From the NCBI GenBank assembly GCA_030549495.1, contig JAUIRK010000142.1, forward strand, positions 756,001 to 820,000: a stretch of 64,000 nt of DNA, read 5' to 3'. Origin of the DNA: Nectonema munidae (taxonomy: Eukaryota > Nematomorpha > Nectonematoida > Nectonematidae). The translations under genes and the position numbers were made by a program. This document shows, in pieces, positions 14,301-29,300 of the stretch (position 1 is the first letter of the stretch; the number at the start of each line of letters is the position of its first letter). The notes beneath the pieces were generated by a model. That model saw only the letters and a list, made by a program, of their open reading frames with translations, searched no databases and was not told where the DNA came from.

Positions 14301-17300
14301 GGAGTTTGAGAAGCTGTGATCTAGCAGATGTGGCCAACTTTTTATGGGGTATGAGAAAAATATAGGGTTTTCTGTTGATGGCGCGCCAAAATTTTTTATT
14401 TATCAACCGGTTAACAACCATCCGAATAATCCGCCAATTTGTATTAAAAAGCTTTTAAAAAGGGAGGCCATTTCTTAAGTCCACCTAGGTAATCAACCCG
14501 TTAACTCAATTTAAATACAAAATTATAAATAAAGAAAAATTAAAAATGTTGATATTTCAAAAAAATTTATTTTATTTTCATTATTTGTGTAAAAACTTAA
14601 TTTTTGAATCGTTGACCTCAAAAAATTGACTAATTTTAACATCGAAAGTCATGAAATCCTCCATTTTGGCTTGTACCATATGCGCCGTGGATTGGCCACT
14701 CCTGAGCTAGAATAACATATGCTGTAAATTGGTCAGTTCACCCTTAAGTTGATGCACACACACCTGCTAAATATTTTTTCCTTTTGCAGTTGAAGCAATT
14801 AGTATTGGACACAGAAAAGAAGCAAAGAGAAAGCCTTTTAAATGACCTGGAAGTGGAAAAAAAGTAACACCCAACTTTTTCACTCTTTTAAACATATCCT
14901 AATTTGTATATTGTAAGGGTATTTAGAATTGCTAAGAACCCCAAGTTCCATTAATTATCTAGATTGACTGTAATTAATTGTGCACTCTCTGAAAGAGCTG
15001 TTTTGGTTATTGAAATCTTATCAGTTTAACTTTGTATGTTTAATGTTTAACCCACTTTGAGAATTTTGTAGGTTCTTGCCATGAGGATTGAACTGTTCTC
15101 TAGTAGCTGTGCGTGAGCATCAACCAACTAACCGCCAAAGGTTAGTTTTGATGATGATGATTTCATACCTATGAAGGATCGAATAGAAGAGAGCGTATAA
15201 ATTCCAGTTATACCTTGTATGCACAATTATAATACGTGCAAATTAGTTCGTTCCAGGCCCGCGATAAGATTTATTTTGACCCATGAATTCAATTCCCTTT
15301 AAATATATAAATGTATACAATTTCTTGCAGTCCTGACCGCATTAAAATTGTTTTCCGCCCTTCTTCTGATGGCATATTCAGAAAAATTCTATTTAGCGGG
15401 ACGAGGGTGGACAACCGTACCTACCGCCTTTTAATTGATCTAAAACAATTGAGTTAGATCGGTTATCCTCTGTCCACCTCCAATTTCAAACATATGCCGC
15501 CTTGTTTGTTAGTAAAATGCTTCAAGTAACTGAAAATGTGTTCAACCACTTGAGTTTTTTTTAAATGTAAATGTATATATTTATATGTGCATTGTTTTCA
15601 AATTTCACCTGGACTATTGATTAAAAGCCAGTATTATTTCAGAAAAGTTGAAGACTTGTTTTTCCAAATACAAGAACTCAAAATACAAAATGAAGGTTTG
15701 CAAACAATCCAAAAGAACAAAAGACAAAAGGTATGTCTTCATTTTCCCCCAATAAAAGAATTTTATCATTTTTTTTTATAAAAAAAAATATCTAGAATTT
15801 ATTGCAGACGTGACGAACTTAAATTACTTTAAAGACCTGATATTGACACGAGCAATTATTCCTTGATCAAAATTTAGCATGCCTTGATCTTGAACGATTT
15901 TTTGATTTAGTTGATTTTCTGAAAAAACTGCTGGAATATGAATGAAAGTATTACGAATCGAAGAATTTTTTGCCCCAAATAATCAATTTTGGACTATGCC
16001 GTTGTCAATTCTTGTTTTATACAATTAGCGATTCCGATATCATCAAAAAGGTCAAGATATATCTTTAACCCTTTCGTGACTAGAAAAATCAGACGATGAT
16101 ATTTATTAAAAGGCAGAAGATTCCTATACAAAACTATTTGAAAAAGCAGACTAAGGTAAAATTGTTTATGTATCATATATGATACACTGGTCACGAAATG
16201 GTTATTAAAATAAACTAAAAATCTGATTTGATATTTAACCCACATGGCATTTTTTCCAAAACCTATTTTGACCATTTGACATTCGTTCGAACAAAAGGAC
16301 AATTCAAAAAATAAGTATGTCCCCCTCTTGAAAAACTCTTTACTCAAACTATCATTTGTCGAACTTCGGCAATTTTGTCACAAATCATGGTATAAGTCAG
16401 TACCCTGTTATTATGATAATTTGGAATTCGCTACTCTTACCTAACTTGTTATTGTTACATGATGAACGGAATAATCGCTCACATTGGTAGGATCGCTAGG
16501 GGTGCTCCGGTGGATTTTAATAACACTTCAAAACGCGGAAAACTAAATAATACAAAGTGCTATGCAAAAGCGTCTCAACCATTATTCATTGCTGAAGTCT
16601 ATAACGTTTATATTCCATTTAAATTAATGATACCTCAAAACAGATCAACTGTTTCACCCGGCTGTTTCCCCCTTATGATGAGACAGTGACTCTTTCTTAT
16701 TACCAATATTTTTATCTTAACTAATCACTAACTACTATATTAACTAACTAGTTAACAGAGCAAGGATAGGATTTTTTCATGTAGCTGATATTTACTTCTT
16801 AAGGAATCTTTGATGCGTCAGAGTAGCGCTGACTTCAATTCCAGTCTCAAAGAACGAACCTCTTCTCTTGAAAATCAGATAGAAGAGCTGGAGTCGGATA
16901 AGTTTTCCCTTCTGGAAAGTAATATCTCTCTTTCTCAACGCTTCGAAGACTCCTTTAAAAAGGTTTTTATATCTCATTTTATTTATTTTTTGGTGGTGGA
17001 GGCAGGTTAACTGCCTACAGTCTCGCTTAATGTAGCATGTATAGAGTTTCGAGTCAAAACCGCAACTCATTCTAAACGTATACAGTTCTTAGCTCAAAAC
17101 TATTATTTATGTGAGAGTTATAGATTATAATGAATCCACTTTACATTTTTCGGACACATTGCCCTTTAAGAACCAATCGTATGGTACCAGTGTCCCAAGA
17201 AATTAAAATAATTTCTTTTAAACATAAAATTCCATTGAAAAAGCACATAATGATAGATTGTCGTCCCCATTGGATTAATGAAAATCCAAAAGGCTCAATT

Positions 17301-20300
17301 TGGAAGAATTGATTGAATTTGAGTTTTTCGAAAATGTGAACTAAGGTTTCGTGTTTTAATATTTTTTTCCAGGGTTTTGAAATCTGTTCCCCTCTCTATT
17401 TTCCCAATTATGATAAAGTCATTTTTTAAAAATGAAACTTTTTAAAGTCGTTTTGTGTTTTCAATTGAATAGCGCAAGAACTAAACCTGTTTTTTTACTC
17501 CAAAACCATAATGCGTTGTTTTACACAAGCTTTGTACTAAGATGCAATAGACTTTATGATTAAAGTGAGAATATTTGCTACTCAGGAATAATGATTTTTC
17601 ATTTCTTCTTATAGTGCGAATTTTCCATAAAATCTTTCATCGATCTTTTTGACGAAGATAAGAAAAAGTTGAATGATCGGATGAATGAAAATGTTCAATC
17701 TTTTCAACGGATCCATCAAATCGTGCACAAACTGAAGGAGAACACTTTAGCATTCAAAGCCAAATCTTCTCTACCCTCTAATTCCACACTTCAAAAAGAC
17801 TTCGAAATAAAAGTAATTTTTAGGCATTTGAAAAAAACCGTGTTTAATGTTGACGACATATCCACAATATATATATTTTTTTATTCACAGCGTGTATTAG
17901 ACAAAACAATCCTAAAAGTACAATAAGTAAATGGTGGGTTGGTGTATATTTGGTAGATATAGAACTTGCCCTTTCCCTCTGAAAGTGGATTTTCAGAGTT
18001 TTTTTTTATAAAAAACTGATCTCATTGTGAATAAATTTACGTTAATAACATACATTAAAAAAATTCCCTCCAAATGGAAGCTAGGGTAGGGATATCTTTC
18101 GCCTTTCGGAAAACCCGTACAAAAAGTTGAAAAGCTATTTATATAGAAGTAAAACTGAAACCCAAAATAAGCATACAATAATGTACACAGATTAATAAGC
18201 TATATTTTTGGATCAGTGAGATACATTTTAAAACATTGAGGAAGAAGTAGTGTGTGATGCATTTTTCACAAATAAATTTACAAACTGCACCACATTCTAA
18301 ACATCTGCACTTTCGTGATCCTAATGAAGCGAATGATTGAAACGAATACGAATGCATTTCATATTTCTTTCTACCAAAGACGTCGGTACTTCCTCGCCAT
18401 GGGGATTCAACGCTCGCTTGTCTGATGAAACAATTTTGTTCTCGATTTGATCTTTTCAATTCTTTGTTGTTTTCTTTTTTAAATGATTTCCATGCATTAT
18501 ATTCGTCATTACACATAAAGCCGTTGAAAAATCTTCTATACATTCAGGAAAAAAGACATTTTTTGTTTAAATGGCTTACATGGTTCGCAGACATTTGAAT
18601 GACAGAATTCGTTTATTGTCATTTCAAATGAGCATTCGCCAAAAACAGCAATATACTTTGCCCCCTTTTAACAAAAAAAACGCCTAAGCGCCTTGACTTA
18701 GATTACAAGTTGTAGGGAATTGCGGAAAATCTTCAATTTCTGGGCCTTGATCACAAATATTTTTCCATTTTCCGGGTTGTCTGGATATTTATTGAAGTGT
18801 TTTAAAAGCTAATTTCTTAATTAGATATTTTCACGTTTAATCAATTCACATTTATTCTCACTCGTTAATCGAAATTTGATGATTTTTTATAATTATTTTC
18901 ATATGCATACTAATCTTCTTTATTGCTTAATTAAAATATATTAGATATACTTTTTTCTTTGAAAGGTGACGAATGTCACTCATATAGAGAAATATTTATT
19001 ATGATATGAATTGTTTTCAATATGTGTATATCTTATCTTCTAATCCTATCTCCTGACTTCATTCTCACATGTTTCTTATCCTCTTAGTTCTTTCTCACTT
19101 GGTAAAAATATTCCCATACACTATGCTAGGCCTAAATGTTCTCGTAATAACACCCCTCATCACCACCCTAACCCTTCATCCATTCCTAATCGTGTTGTGA
19201 TATACCCCTTCCTTAGGGTAATTACAAAAATTATTTTTGAATGAAACCACTTGCAAACGAGGAACTTTTATGTGTAATTTAAAAATACTATTATTATTTT
19301 TGCATTTTACAAAAAAACTTCCCTCTGCACGTTGACAAAAAAATTTTTTAAAATCTAAGAACTTAGTTATTTTATTTAAGAAGGTATTCATTAAAATTAA
19401 ACAAATTTTATTTGCACAAAAGATATTAATAGAGATAAGTAAATTGATAATAAAAAAAACTGTTCAAAAATTCAGAATTTTTTGAACACCGATGTAATTC
19501 CTCCATAAGTTTTACCATACGTTCAGTATTTTGGTTGGATCTTGGAATATTAATTATTGATTTTTCAACTTTCCAGTGTCTCCTCAATCAATTTATTGCC
19601 TTCTTGCCCTTTGTCTTGTTGTTAAAGATGCTTTCGTTGTAGTGCTGCGTATGAAACGAAGCGTCATCCCACTCATAAGAGATGAACTAGCATGCTGTTC
19701 CGAGGATGCTACGCCAATCGGGCAAAAGGAAAAATGCTATAAAAACGTGTATTGCACGCGAATTCCATCTTGATTGATGTATGTTCGGTAGTTTCTTCCG
19801 CTATATTTTTGCCCACTTTAAAGATGTTTTGTAGTGACGATATGACTGGCATAGTTCATACAAAAACTTGAAGTCGTCCGGCCATCCAGATTTGCGCCTG
19901 TGTTAACATCATCTATTGAAGGAACCTGGTAGTCGGCTCTAAGAGAATTGTAGTTCTTCGATATTTTGTCAATAAAAGATTAGTTAAGTTCCGGGTTGGT
20001 GCTTTCTTTCGGAATGAGAAAATCCATTACGTGTTTTAGAAGCAGATCGAGTACGTGATGTTGACAGTCGAGGTACTGTGGCTTCTGAAAGCCTTTGCTT
20101 ACGACATCATCCTGGATCAATTTAACAATACCCTGGAAACGACCAAAATATACGATGTGTAGCAGATTATCAAGCAAATATTTTTCCAAGCATTGTATTC
20201 GTCGATCAGATTATGTAGTTCTTTGTGAACAGCCTTAGCAGTACCATTTGGGCATTTCAGTCATGGTATTTTTTAGCAAAACCACTTGAAGGCAATAACG

Positions 20301-23300
20301 GTCATCGACTTGTAATTTTTCAAAAAATTTTATTTTCATTTTTTGCCTTCTCTGATTATTATTTGTTTGCATATACCTGATTGACATGGAACTGGAACAT
20401 TATAACCCTGTTTAAAAATTGTTTCGAGAATGTCATGCGCTTTGTGTGTTGATATGTTTTTCTTGCGTACCAGTAAACTTGCTGTTGAAGTTCCTGCTCT
20501 TTTGCAATTTAGTTTGTCTTCGGAAGAACAGGAATGCGAGTGGCGCTTCGGTTCAGACTCAATACTGGGGTCAGATTCAGGGATAATCTCATGTGTGAAT
20601 AACGACTCGAAAGAACTTGATTTAGTTCGAACACAAATGCCTTTTCTTGCGTGCACTGATTTTAAAGGAGCTTGCTTGACAGTAGAATAACTAACTTTAC
20701 ATCCACTTTGAATCTGCTACTAGTAACGCTCTCCATTTCACCTTTTTATTAGTGACGTCAAACAACTGAGAAAGTAGTGTAGTAAAATTTAATTGACTTT
20801 TTTTTTGTCATTTATAAATCGATTAAACGGTTAAGTTTTTTTCCAAAGCATTTCTATATCATCATTCATAGTTTTACTCCATCTTGTCGTAGTTTTTTGG
20901 TGTTGAACAAAAAACAAAGTTTCCAAGAATTTGACAATTTGTCGGCATCCCTGTAAGATTTGAAATTTTTCAACAAATGGAATGACTAGATTCCTTTTTG
21001 GCTTGGATGAGGAAGGTAAATTTTTTCCAAATTGAAAGATTAGCTTTTACGCTGTTGTTAGAATTTTTAGAAGACATTTTTTAAGGCTTGAACGTAAAAA
21101 TATTTTTTAAATTTTATAATTATTTTTTTAAAAAACATGCCTTTATAAATAAAATGTTTTAAATTTGATTTTACTAATGATATCTAGAAACAATTGTTCC
21201 ACTAATGTAAGAGGTTTTGCTATTTTATTTTATTTAAAAAAAATTTAGTAATCACCCTACCCCTCGTACTGCCTTTCCTTCCTCTCAATTAATTTGCCAG
21301 CGCTTTGATGATCTCTTGATGAACGTAGTGCTCGTAAATTCATCTTTATTAGAGTTTTTGTTTCCTTTTTCCATGAATAAAAGTTTTTCTGCACATTCTT
21401 CCTTTTTTCATGATGCATCAGCCTCATTCTATCTACAAATTAATAAACTAATAGACAGAAATATATGTATTAAAAAATTTTTCAAGATAGTTTAGCGCAC
21501 GCTTTAGTATTTCCGTAAAAAAGGTACATACAAATTTTGGCTTATGATTTAATACTATTAAATTATGAAATATATTGAATTAAATTATTTAATATTATGA
21601 TTTTATTTTGGATTTATGATTTAATACCAACTACATTTGCTGATTAAAATTATAATTTAGTCAATTAAATTTTCCTTGTTTTACATTTCACTTTTCATTT
21701 CAAATACAAAAAATAAGTGCACCATAATTAAGTGCGAAGGACGTAAAACATGAAAGTCACGGTTGTTTCGTTAGAAAAAATTATTTCTTGTTCGTAATAT
21801 GACGCTTACTGTCAACATATTCGGATTATTCCGTGAATCGCGCTTGAAAAGTGTTTGATTGCCAAATATGAATCACAATCAACTGATGAAATCAAAGGAA
21901 TTCTTTTTTTTCTTAGATGTAAGAACAAGTTTTGTAAATTTTAAAAATGATTTTAAAGCTCCAACTTTTGCTTTGACATTGCCCAAGTGTTTGAAGATGT
22001 GCATTTTGTTTCACTAACTATATTATTGTATTAGTTATGAAAATATTTCAGATACCAAATTTTAAGCCACTCGTCTTGTTTATCAAATAGAAGAATTTTT
22101 TGAAATATGAGCATTATATTTATGATCCTTATTTTTAGATAAAGGATAAAGAGGAAGCCAACTCAGCTTTACTAGCAAAACTAAGTCAATTTGATCAAAA
22201 TTTCAAACGAATCATGGATGAGAACGAAACACTAAAGCGAAGCATAATCCAGGAACAATCGATCCGACTGTCTGCGGAAAATAACGTCAAAACTTTGGAG
22301 GAAAGTAACAACGTGTTGGTAATAATTCATTTTCCTCTTACGCTCACCTCCTTATGTTTGCATTAGAGCTCTGTCGAGATCACAACTCCTTCAATATAAA
22401 GAAAAACTCATTCGAAACATTTTTGTGCGTGTCAAGTCTTATATAGGAAACGAATCAGTTGAGTTTTACACCCCACCAAAAACTTATACTGTTTTAAGTA
22501 TTATTTTTTTCGCAATTATATTGTGTCTTTCTAACATTTAAGCTATAGTTGATCAGAGGCATCGATGTAGCCAGGAATTTGATCAATAGTCCATAATTTT
22601 TTGCAATCAAATAATTATATAAGAAACTATTCTCTATAATTCAAATCCTAAAAGATCTATCCCTATTGATTACGCTAACTGAAAGAGTTATGCAATAGAA
22701 TGCACAAGTTAGGAAAAATGCCCTCATTATTTTTGCTAAATATAATTTAAACATTCAATCTTTTTATTCCAGATTTGATATTTATAACACCTTTATTCCA
22801 AGATGTTGTTGTTGTTGTTAGCCCATAGATTATACTATCTCTATATGAGTATAATAATCTATCAGTTCAAAACAAGACTTTGTTTAAGCTGAGAGAGTAT
22901 TTCCATAAAAGCAAGTACTCTCAGGGAAAAGTGTAGAATTTTGTTACTTCTACATATGGCTACAACCTATCTAAGATATTCATGTTATCTAATGTTTTCA
23001 CAATTTGCAATTTTTGTTAATAAAACTTATAAGTAGGTAAATGATTTTAATTTCATTCACAAATATCATTTGTGTCTTCAAAAGTCTTGGCCTTTTGTGA
23101 TATTGCAAATGTTAGGTTTAAGTAGTGAGTAAGGTTAGTTGGATGATATTTTCCTGCCTCGATAGCTGTGCTAATCTCTTGCTTTCATGATTCTTTCCAT
23201 TATTGTTCGCTGTCAATTAAGTGCGTGCGATCAAGGATACAATCTAATTAACAAATTATACAGGTAGGTGTGAGAAGGACTTAATTAATTTGGATATCAT

Positions 23301-26300
23301 CCCACCTCCAATTTTGAGGGTGTTTGCCCCTAATCTAGGAAAAAGAAAAAATGAGATCAAAGAAAGCTAAACGCATGAAATTATGAATATAGTTTTATTT
23401 TGACAAAATATCCGTTAGGCAAACGTCCTGCTACAGCTTCTTTCTTAGCGAATTTTAAAAGTTTTGCTAACTTGAATTGAAGTTAAAAGTAGATATAAAA
23501 TACGAAATACTATTCCATTTTATGAAGTATATAATTGTCAGTTTTTCAAGATGTTGTGCAGTCTCGCTGATAATGATTTGTAGAATCTCTGGTTGCTGTG
23601 TTCTCTCTTACGCAAAATGATTTTTTCACTTGTTCTCCGGACCAAGTATCCATGAACACAATATTGGCAGGGATCAGTCAAAAGACAAAATTCAGATAAT
23701 TATTTATGTTGTAGGGTGGCGTGAGTAGGGTTGGTTAGATGCTGGATTCGATAATTCAAGGTCTAGGGTTCGATCCCGCATCAAGCCTGCTTTCCTCATA
23801 GTTCGATACAAGCGGCGCAATTGTGCCTTCTCGATGAAAACACCCCGGGGTACCTTTACCTTTGTATGACAAAATATTGACGGGAAAAATAGAAAATTTA
23901 GCTTTTGTTTGTCGTTAGTTCGTTTGATCATTGTTTAGTGAGCTAAGTTGAAAGAATCGTTATTTTAAGCGTAATTTTTTTGTTGATATTTTGTTGAACA
24001 CATCTCTTATTTAGAGGACTTGAACATTTTAATCACATTTCTTATTTATTTGAAAGACGGAAAAAATAAACGAATTAAAGAAGACCGATGTGAAGGGTTC
24101 TTCAATGGACAAAACTTCATCTACGGAACCTGTTCCATTACAAAGTGAAATGTTTTCCCAAACCGATGACATCTTTCTCGAATCGCCATCTCCCAATAAC
24201 AAGGTGAGCTTTCCTTCATTGATGATATTAGTTTTTCCTTTAATGTTGAAGGCCTTAAATTTGTAGAAATTTTTATCTTTCAGAAATTTGACTGTCCATT
24301 TCTATTATTGTTATTTTTAAATAAATTGTATACTCTTGTTCATTTTTATCCATGTCCAGTAGTTGAACCAAATTTTATTGTTTTATATATTTTTCTCTTT
24401 TATGCAATGTGTGCGCCAATTTCATAAATTGTGCTCTTGCATCAGCAAAAGAAGTTAGTGGTAAGTAAGGTAGGGCAATGCATCGTGTTACTTGGTGGGG
24501 GAATGAAGAAGTTTATGCTGCTATATCGAATAAAAAGAAACTAGAAAAAGAAAAGCAAATAAAGTTATTGCTAAAGCTCTGAAAGAATGGGTTGAAAGAA
24601 GTGGCAAAGTTCGAAAGGTATCAAAATCAAATTTTGTGCAAACTTAAAATAATGGAAAATGAGTCAAAAGATGTTTGTGCTCTATTTGATGAAAAGAATA
24701 GAGGAAAAGTATGGAAAAATTATCTGGAATCCAGAAAATAAGTTAGCTGGTGTTGTTGACTCTAACGAAGTTTTCCTTCTCTTCCATTTTAATCACATCC
24801 AAACCGTTTCACTCGAGACTTCAATGCAATTACCATTCGTAACATCAATTATTACCCGTCTTTCAAAAAGTGATGATGACGAAAATAAAGTGAGTCTGGT
24901 GGAGGCAGAGCGATGAAGCAAAGGTGAAGATGCGGCTTGTGCAGGTGTCAACTTCTTGAAATTACGACTGAAGAAATCAAAACTGCTTTGACTAGCATAA
25001 AAAAAGGAAATGCCAATGGCCCATCATGTTTTTCGAAAGAACACTTTACTGCGTCAAAACACGACATAGAAACTCTTCACTAGGTTGCAAACGATGTCCT
25101 ATTTTTTAAAGAAATGCTTGAGGATTAGAAATTCCAATCTCTCATACCGATTTATAAATGTAAAATCGACATGAGGGAACGTGATTCATATCGAGGAGAG
25201 AAACTAATGGAGTTTCTGCATGAAGGAGATGAAATTCGTTTTAGAAAAGGGGTTGAAAAAATTGCTAAAGTTGACAAAACGCAGATTGAATTTATAGAGG
25301 GGAAAAGCACTATTGATGCCATATTTATTGTGTAGCGAATGCAAGAATGTTAGGGGGTTATTTATGTGTTTTATAGACCTAGAAAAAGCTTTTGATCGAT
25401 TTCCTCAGATTATTATAGAATGTGCTTTGCGTACTTAAATGGTTTCAGAAAGTTTGGTGAAGTTTATAATATCTTTATACCAAGATGCACGCATAAGAGT
25501 ATAACGCTGTAATGTTTTCCACTCAAGGTTTCCTGTTACTGTTCGCATTCATCAAGGATAAGTTTTGTTACCACTTTTGTTTGCTCTGGTAGTCGCTGTT
25601 TTAACTTCAAAAAATGTTTTTAATGCAGATAACTTGGTTATTTCATTCCAAGAGCTGGAAGGAAACTTTGAAAACAAGGCCATTAAAGTCCATTTGAAGA
25701 AAACTAGAAACAAGAACTTCAAAAGTACATTTTTATGTAATTTGTAAAAATTAAGTCGTGAGAAACTCTATTAAATCTACCAAATGGTCAAAGTGGATCC
25801 ATGCAAAATATATTCAAGTGAAAAAATGTTAAAATTTTTGTTGCATAAATTGTCTTGATGAAGATGAGATCATTGTTGTGCATATAGAAAATCGTACAAA
25901 ATAGCAAGTATGGAAAATGTAAAGCTTTTTTGCTATCTTAGAGATGAACTGAACAGCTGAGGTAGATGGGAAATTGCAGTCACAAGAAGATGTCAGATTA
26001 AGATTACTTAAATTTCATGAGTTATCTTCTGTTTTTTTATGGCAGAAATTTAGCTGATAAACTAAAAGGGCAAATTTACCAGGCTTGTGTAAGAGCAGCA
26101 ATTATTTACGATTCTGAAGCTCGGTAAACCAAGACTTGAAGTAGAAGAAGGGCCATGATAAGAAAAGTTAAATTTGAAAGATGTTGATTTTGTAAAAAGA
26201 AATCCTCTGAGAAAAGACAATGACGAAGCAAGCAAGCCTGGATTTTTAAAATCTGTACAAGGCATAAAAAGCGTCCAAAAGTAACTTGGGAAAAAGTTGA

Positions 26301-29300
26301 AAGAGTTGGGGTGAAAGAAAAAGATGCATTTGTTAAAATGGAGATTAGTCATTTGGTGCTGCGGTCAGTGGTGACTTCTTATTAAAAGGAAAACAACTGG
26401 CTTAAATAAATGTAAAAAAATTTGGCAAATCAATAAATTTATTTTTTCTTATTAACTCGCAAATTTATTTGGCAAGCCATAAGAATTGTGCAACATGCAA
26501 AAGAGGTAGGAGCAAGAATAAACACTAGCTGGATTAAGTGGAAAGAACAAAGCAATCATTAGAGTTTAAAGAAGAAAGATGCGAATAGATTTACGACAAC
26601 CGAAATGAGTATGCTGAGGAAAATAATGTGAGTCTCACTGAAAGATCATATGAAGAATGAAGAGGCTAGAAAAAAAGAGTAAGGTTATGGTTAGCAATTT
26701 GAAAGCATCTTTCAAAAGAGGCTAGCCGAAATTGGATTGGGAGAATGTCATGCTCAGGACAAAAAGAAATGGATGTCTGGGATCATGGCCGCCGACCCTC
26801 AACATTTGAAGTTGAAAGTGTGTTGACATTTATATCTAGAAACATTTTTTTTGCTTGTTGATATACTTCTTTCTTTACTTTTTTACTCGCTTCAAAGATA
26901 TTTGTTAGGGAAAGAATTTTTTTTAAAGATTGTGAGTTTCTTTAAATTCGATATCATCAAAATTTTCAATAATTTCAACTTCCCATAAAGAATTGTCTAA
27001 AAATGATATCAATTGAACTTTCTATTGAAACTATGTTTTTCAACGTTCCCACAAAACTTCACGGCATGATTCTTGGCGACTTATTACCCTAACACGTGAG
27101 GAGCATGTAAGCGCCTAATGATATGGAATTTGATTGTATTTCAATAAAAAAAATGTAAACATTATTTAAAATATTTTTAATTTTTTTTCAATAAAATATA
27201 AATTTATAGAAAGTGATAATAATTTAAATAATTTTATATAGAAAAAAATGTCGCTTGAAAATATATTTATATTTAGTTATTTACTTTTTAGCAGTTAGTT
27301 AGTTAGTTCCAAGATGTGACTTGACTTGTAACTTGCACTCATTCATTTGAGTATGTTTAGTGCATCATGTTGAAGAATCCTAATTTATTTTAGAAGGAAG
27401 ACCATTTTAACCACATCCAAACCGTTTCTCTCGAGTCTTCAAAGCAATTGCCATTCGTAGCATCAATTAGCTGTTCTTCAAAAAGTGATGATGATGAAAA
27501 TAAAGTGAGTTTGGCGGAGGCAGACCGAAGAAGCGATGGTGAAGATGCGGCTTGTGCAGATGTAAACTTCTTGAACTCTGTGATTGCGGACCTTCACTCT
27601 AAGAACCAGAAACTGGAGCTGAAAATCAAATCTTTGGAAGAGATAGACTCTGCGTACTACGATTTCTCACCTGACTCCGGTCTTTTTTGCAACTCGGCCT
27701 CCATGGATCTTCTGGTGGATGAGATGAATGATCCCAAACTGAATCCGCGTTTACGCCTTTACTGCGATTTTTGCGAAGAATTCGACTTGCACAACACCCA
27801 GGACTGCAAGAAAAATTCTGCCAGTGACACTGATGAGTCCAGTAGCATCACAACGACTCATCGTCCCTTTACCATCGCACATCATTCAAAGCATCATGGC
27901 AGTCGAGGAGTCACTCGCTCCTTTTGCGATCGCTGTGATGGTTTGTCTCCTTTTTATTAATCTCTCTTTTGACGCGCTACTCAAAAATCCTCTTTAATTA
28001 TTATCCGTATTTTGTAACAATTTCAGAAAATAACAAACAAAGAGCACGTTTTAAACATTTTTGGAGCAGAGCTTAGTTAACTAAGACTTGAGAAACCAGA
28101 TTATTTAATTTTTTAATATGGATTAAGTCTTCTCTTTTTCAAATTTAAATTGATTCAAGCGCCTCACTTTTAAATGATGGCGCAAGAATTTGAGAATAAA
28201 GTAAGTCAGTGATGATATACGATATTACATGGTAAAAATGATTTATAACAACGAAAAATGTACAATTTCACAATTGAGGTAAAAAAAAGTTTGCCATTTC
28301 TAATAAGAATTGTTCTAAAACTCGTTTTCAGAATCCAGAAAACTGATCGAATGTTAGAGTCTCAAGTATATATACTAGCATGCATCAAACGCCCTAAAAA
28401 ATAATTTTAGAAGCTCAACTTTTGAAAAATATAGCGATAATAACTAACAAAGATAAATATAAAATTTAGCGTTGATAATATAAGTTTTACCTTAAGCACA
28501 TCATCATTAACATTCAGTACTATGATTTTATATTTTAGAAAAAGTGAACACTTTTTTTACAATCATATTTATATATTTTTTTCTATTCAATCTAAAAATG
28601 AAGACAAGAAGTTCAAAATCATTTAAAAAAAATTTGCGAATCTCCATCTCTACAAAAAACTTGAAACTTGAAAGAAAATCTTCTAAAATTGTGCTAGAAG
28701 AAATAAGAAAGCATTACATAAACTATATATTTGAAAAATATTTCAAAATAAGCTCAAACTCACAATGGTATTTTGGCCAAATAATATTATATCGTTAATG
28801 GAACAGAAGAAAAAAGTAAATCAAAAGTTGAAGTATTAACGATTCAAGAGGACATAAACGTTATAAAAAGTATGATGACTGAAAGAGATCTTATAGTTGT
28901 AAAGATAATGCTATTGAAAACGTGAACACAAAAAGAAGTTAGAAGAAGCCAGATTAAAGTCTGCAAATAAAAGTATTGTGTCTTCGAAACCATGTGTGCC
29001 ATTTAATGTTAATGAAAATAACGAAACTGAGAAGGATGCTTCTTTTGTCGAAATATGCAAATCAAGAAGTCACAAAAGAAAAGTTAAAACTGGTACAAAT
29101 CTCTTTGTTCCTCATGATATCTTGAAGTCCAAAGCATTAGTTCAATCAAACTTTAGAAATAAACTTTCGACAACGTCTATTTATATAACTATGAAGAAAA
29201 TAATAGAAGAATGTGGAGGTAATCCTAATGCTGTCAATTTAAGTTCAAGTTACGCACAAAGAAGTCGAGTTTCAGAAAGCAACGCTATTGCAAGACAAAT

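Noticed and set aside
16459-16689. 76-codon open frame in CLIP1 intron 6
   Set aside because: No motif, no splice sites in keeping with the gene's phases, and composition like the rest of the intron.
27941-27960. Stop codon at 27958 as the true CLIP1 C-terminus
   Set aside because: It would leave the second zinc knuckle with only its CX2C half. A donor at 27940 and a matching exon at 30889 explain the family C-terminus better.
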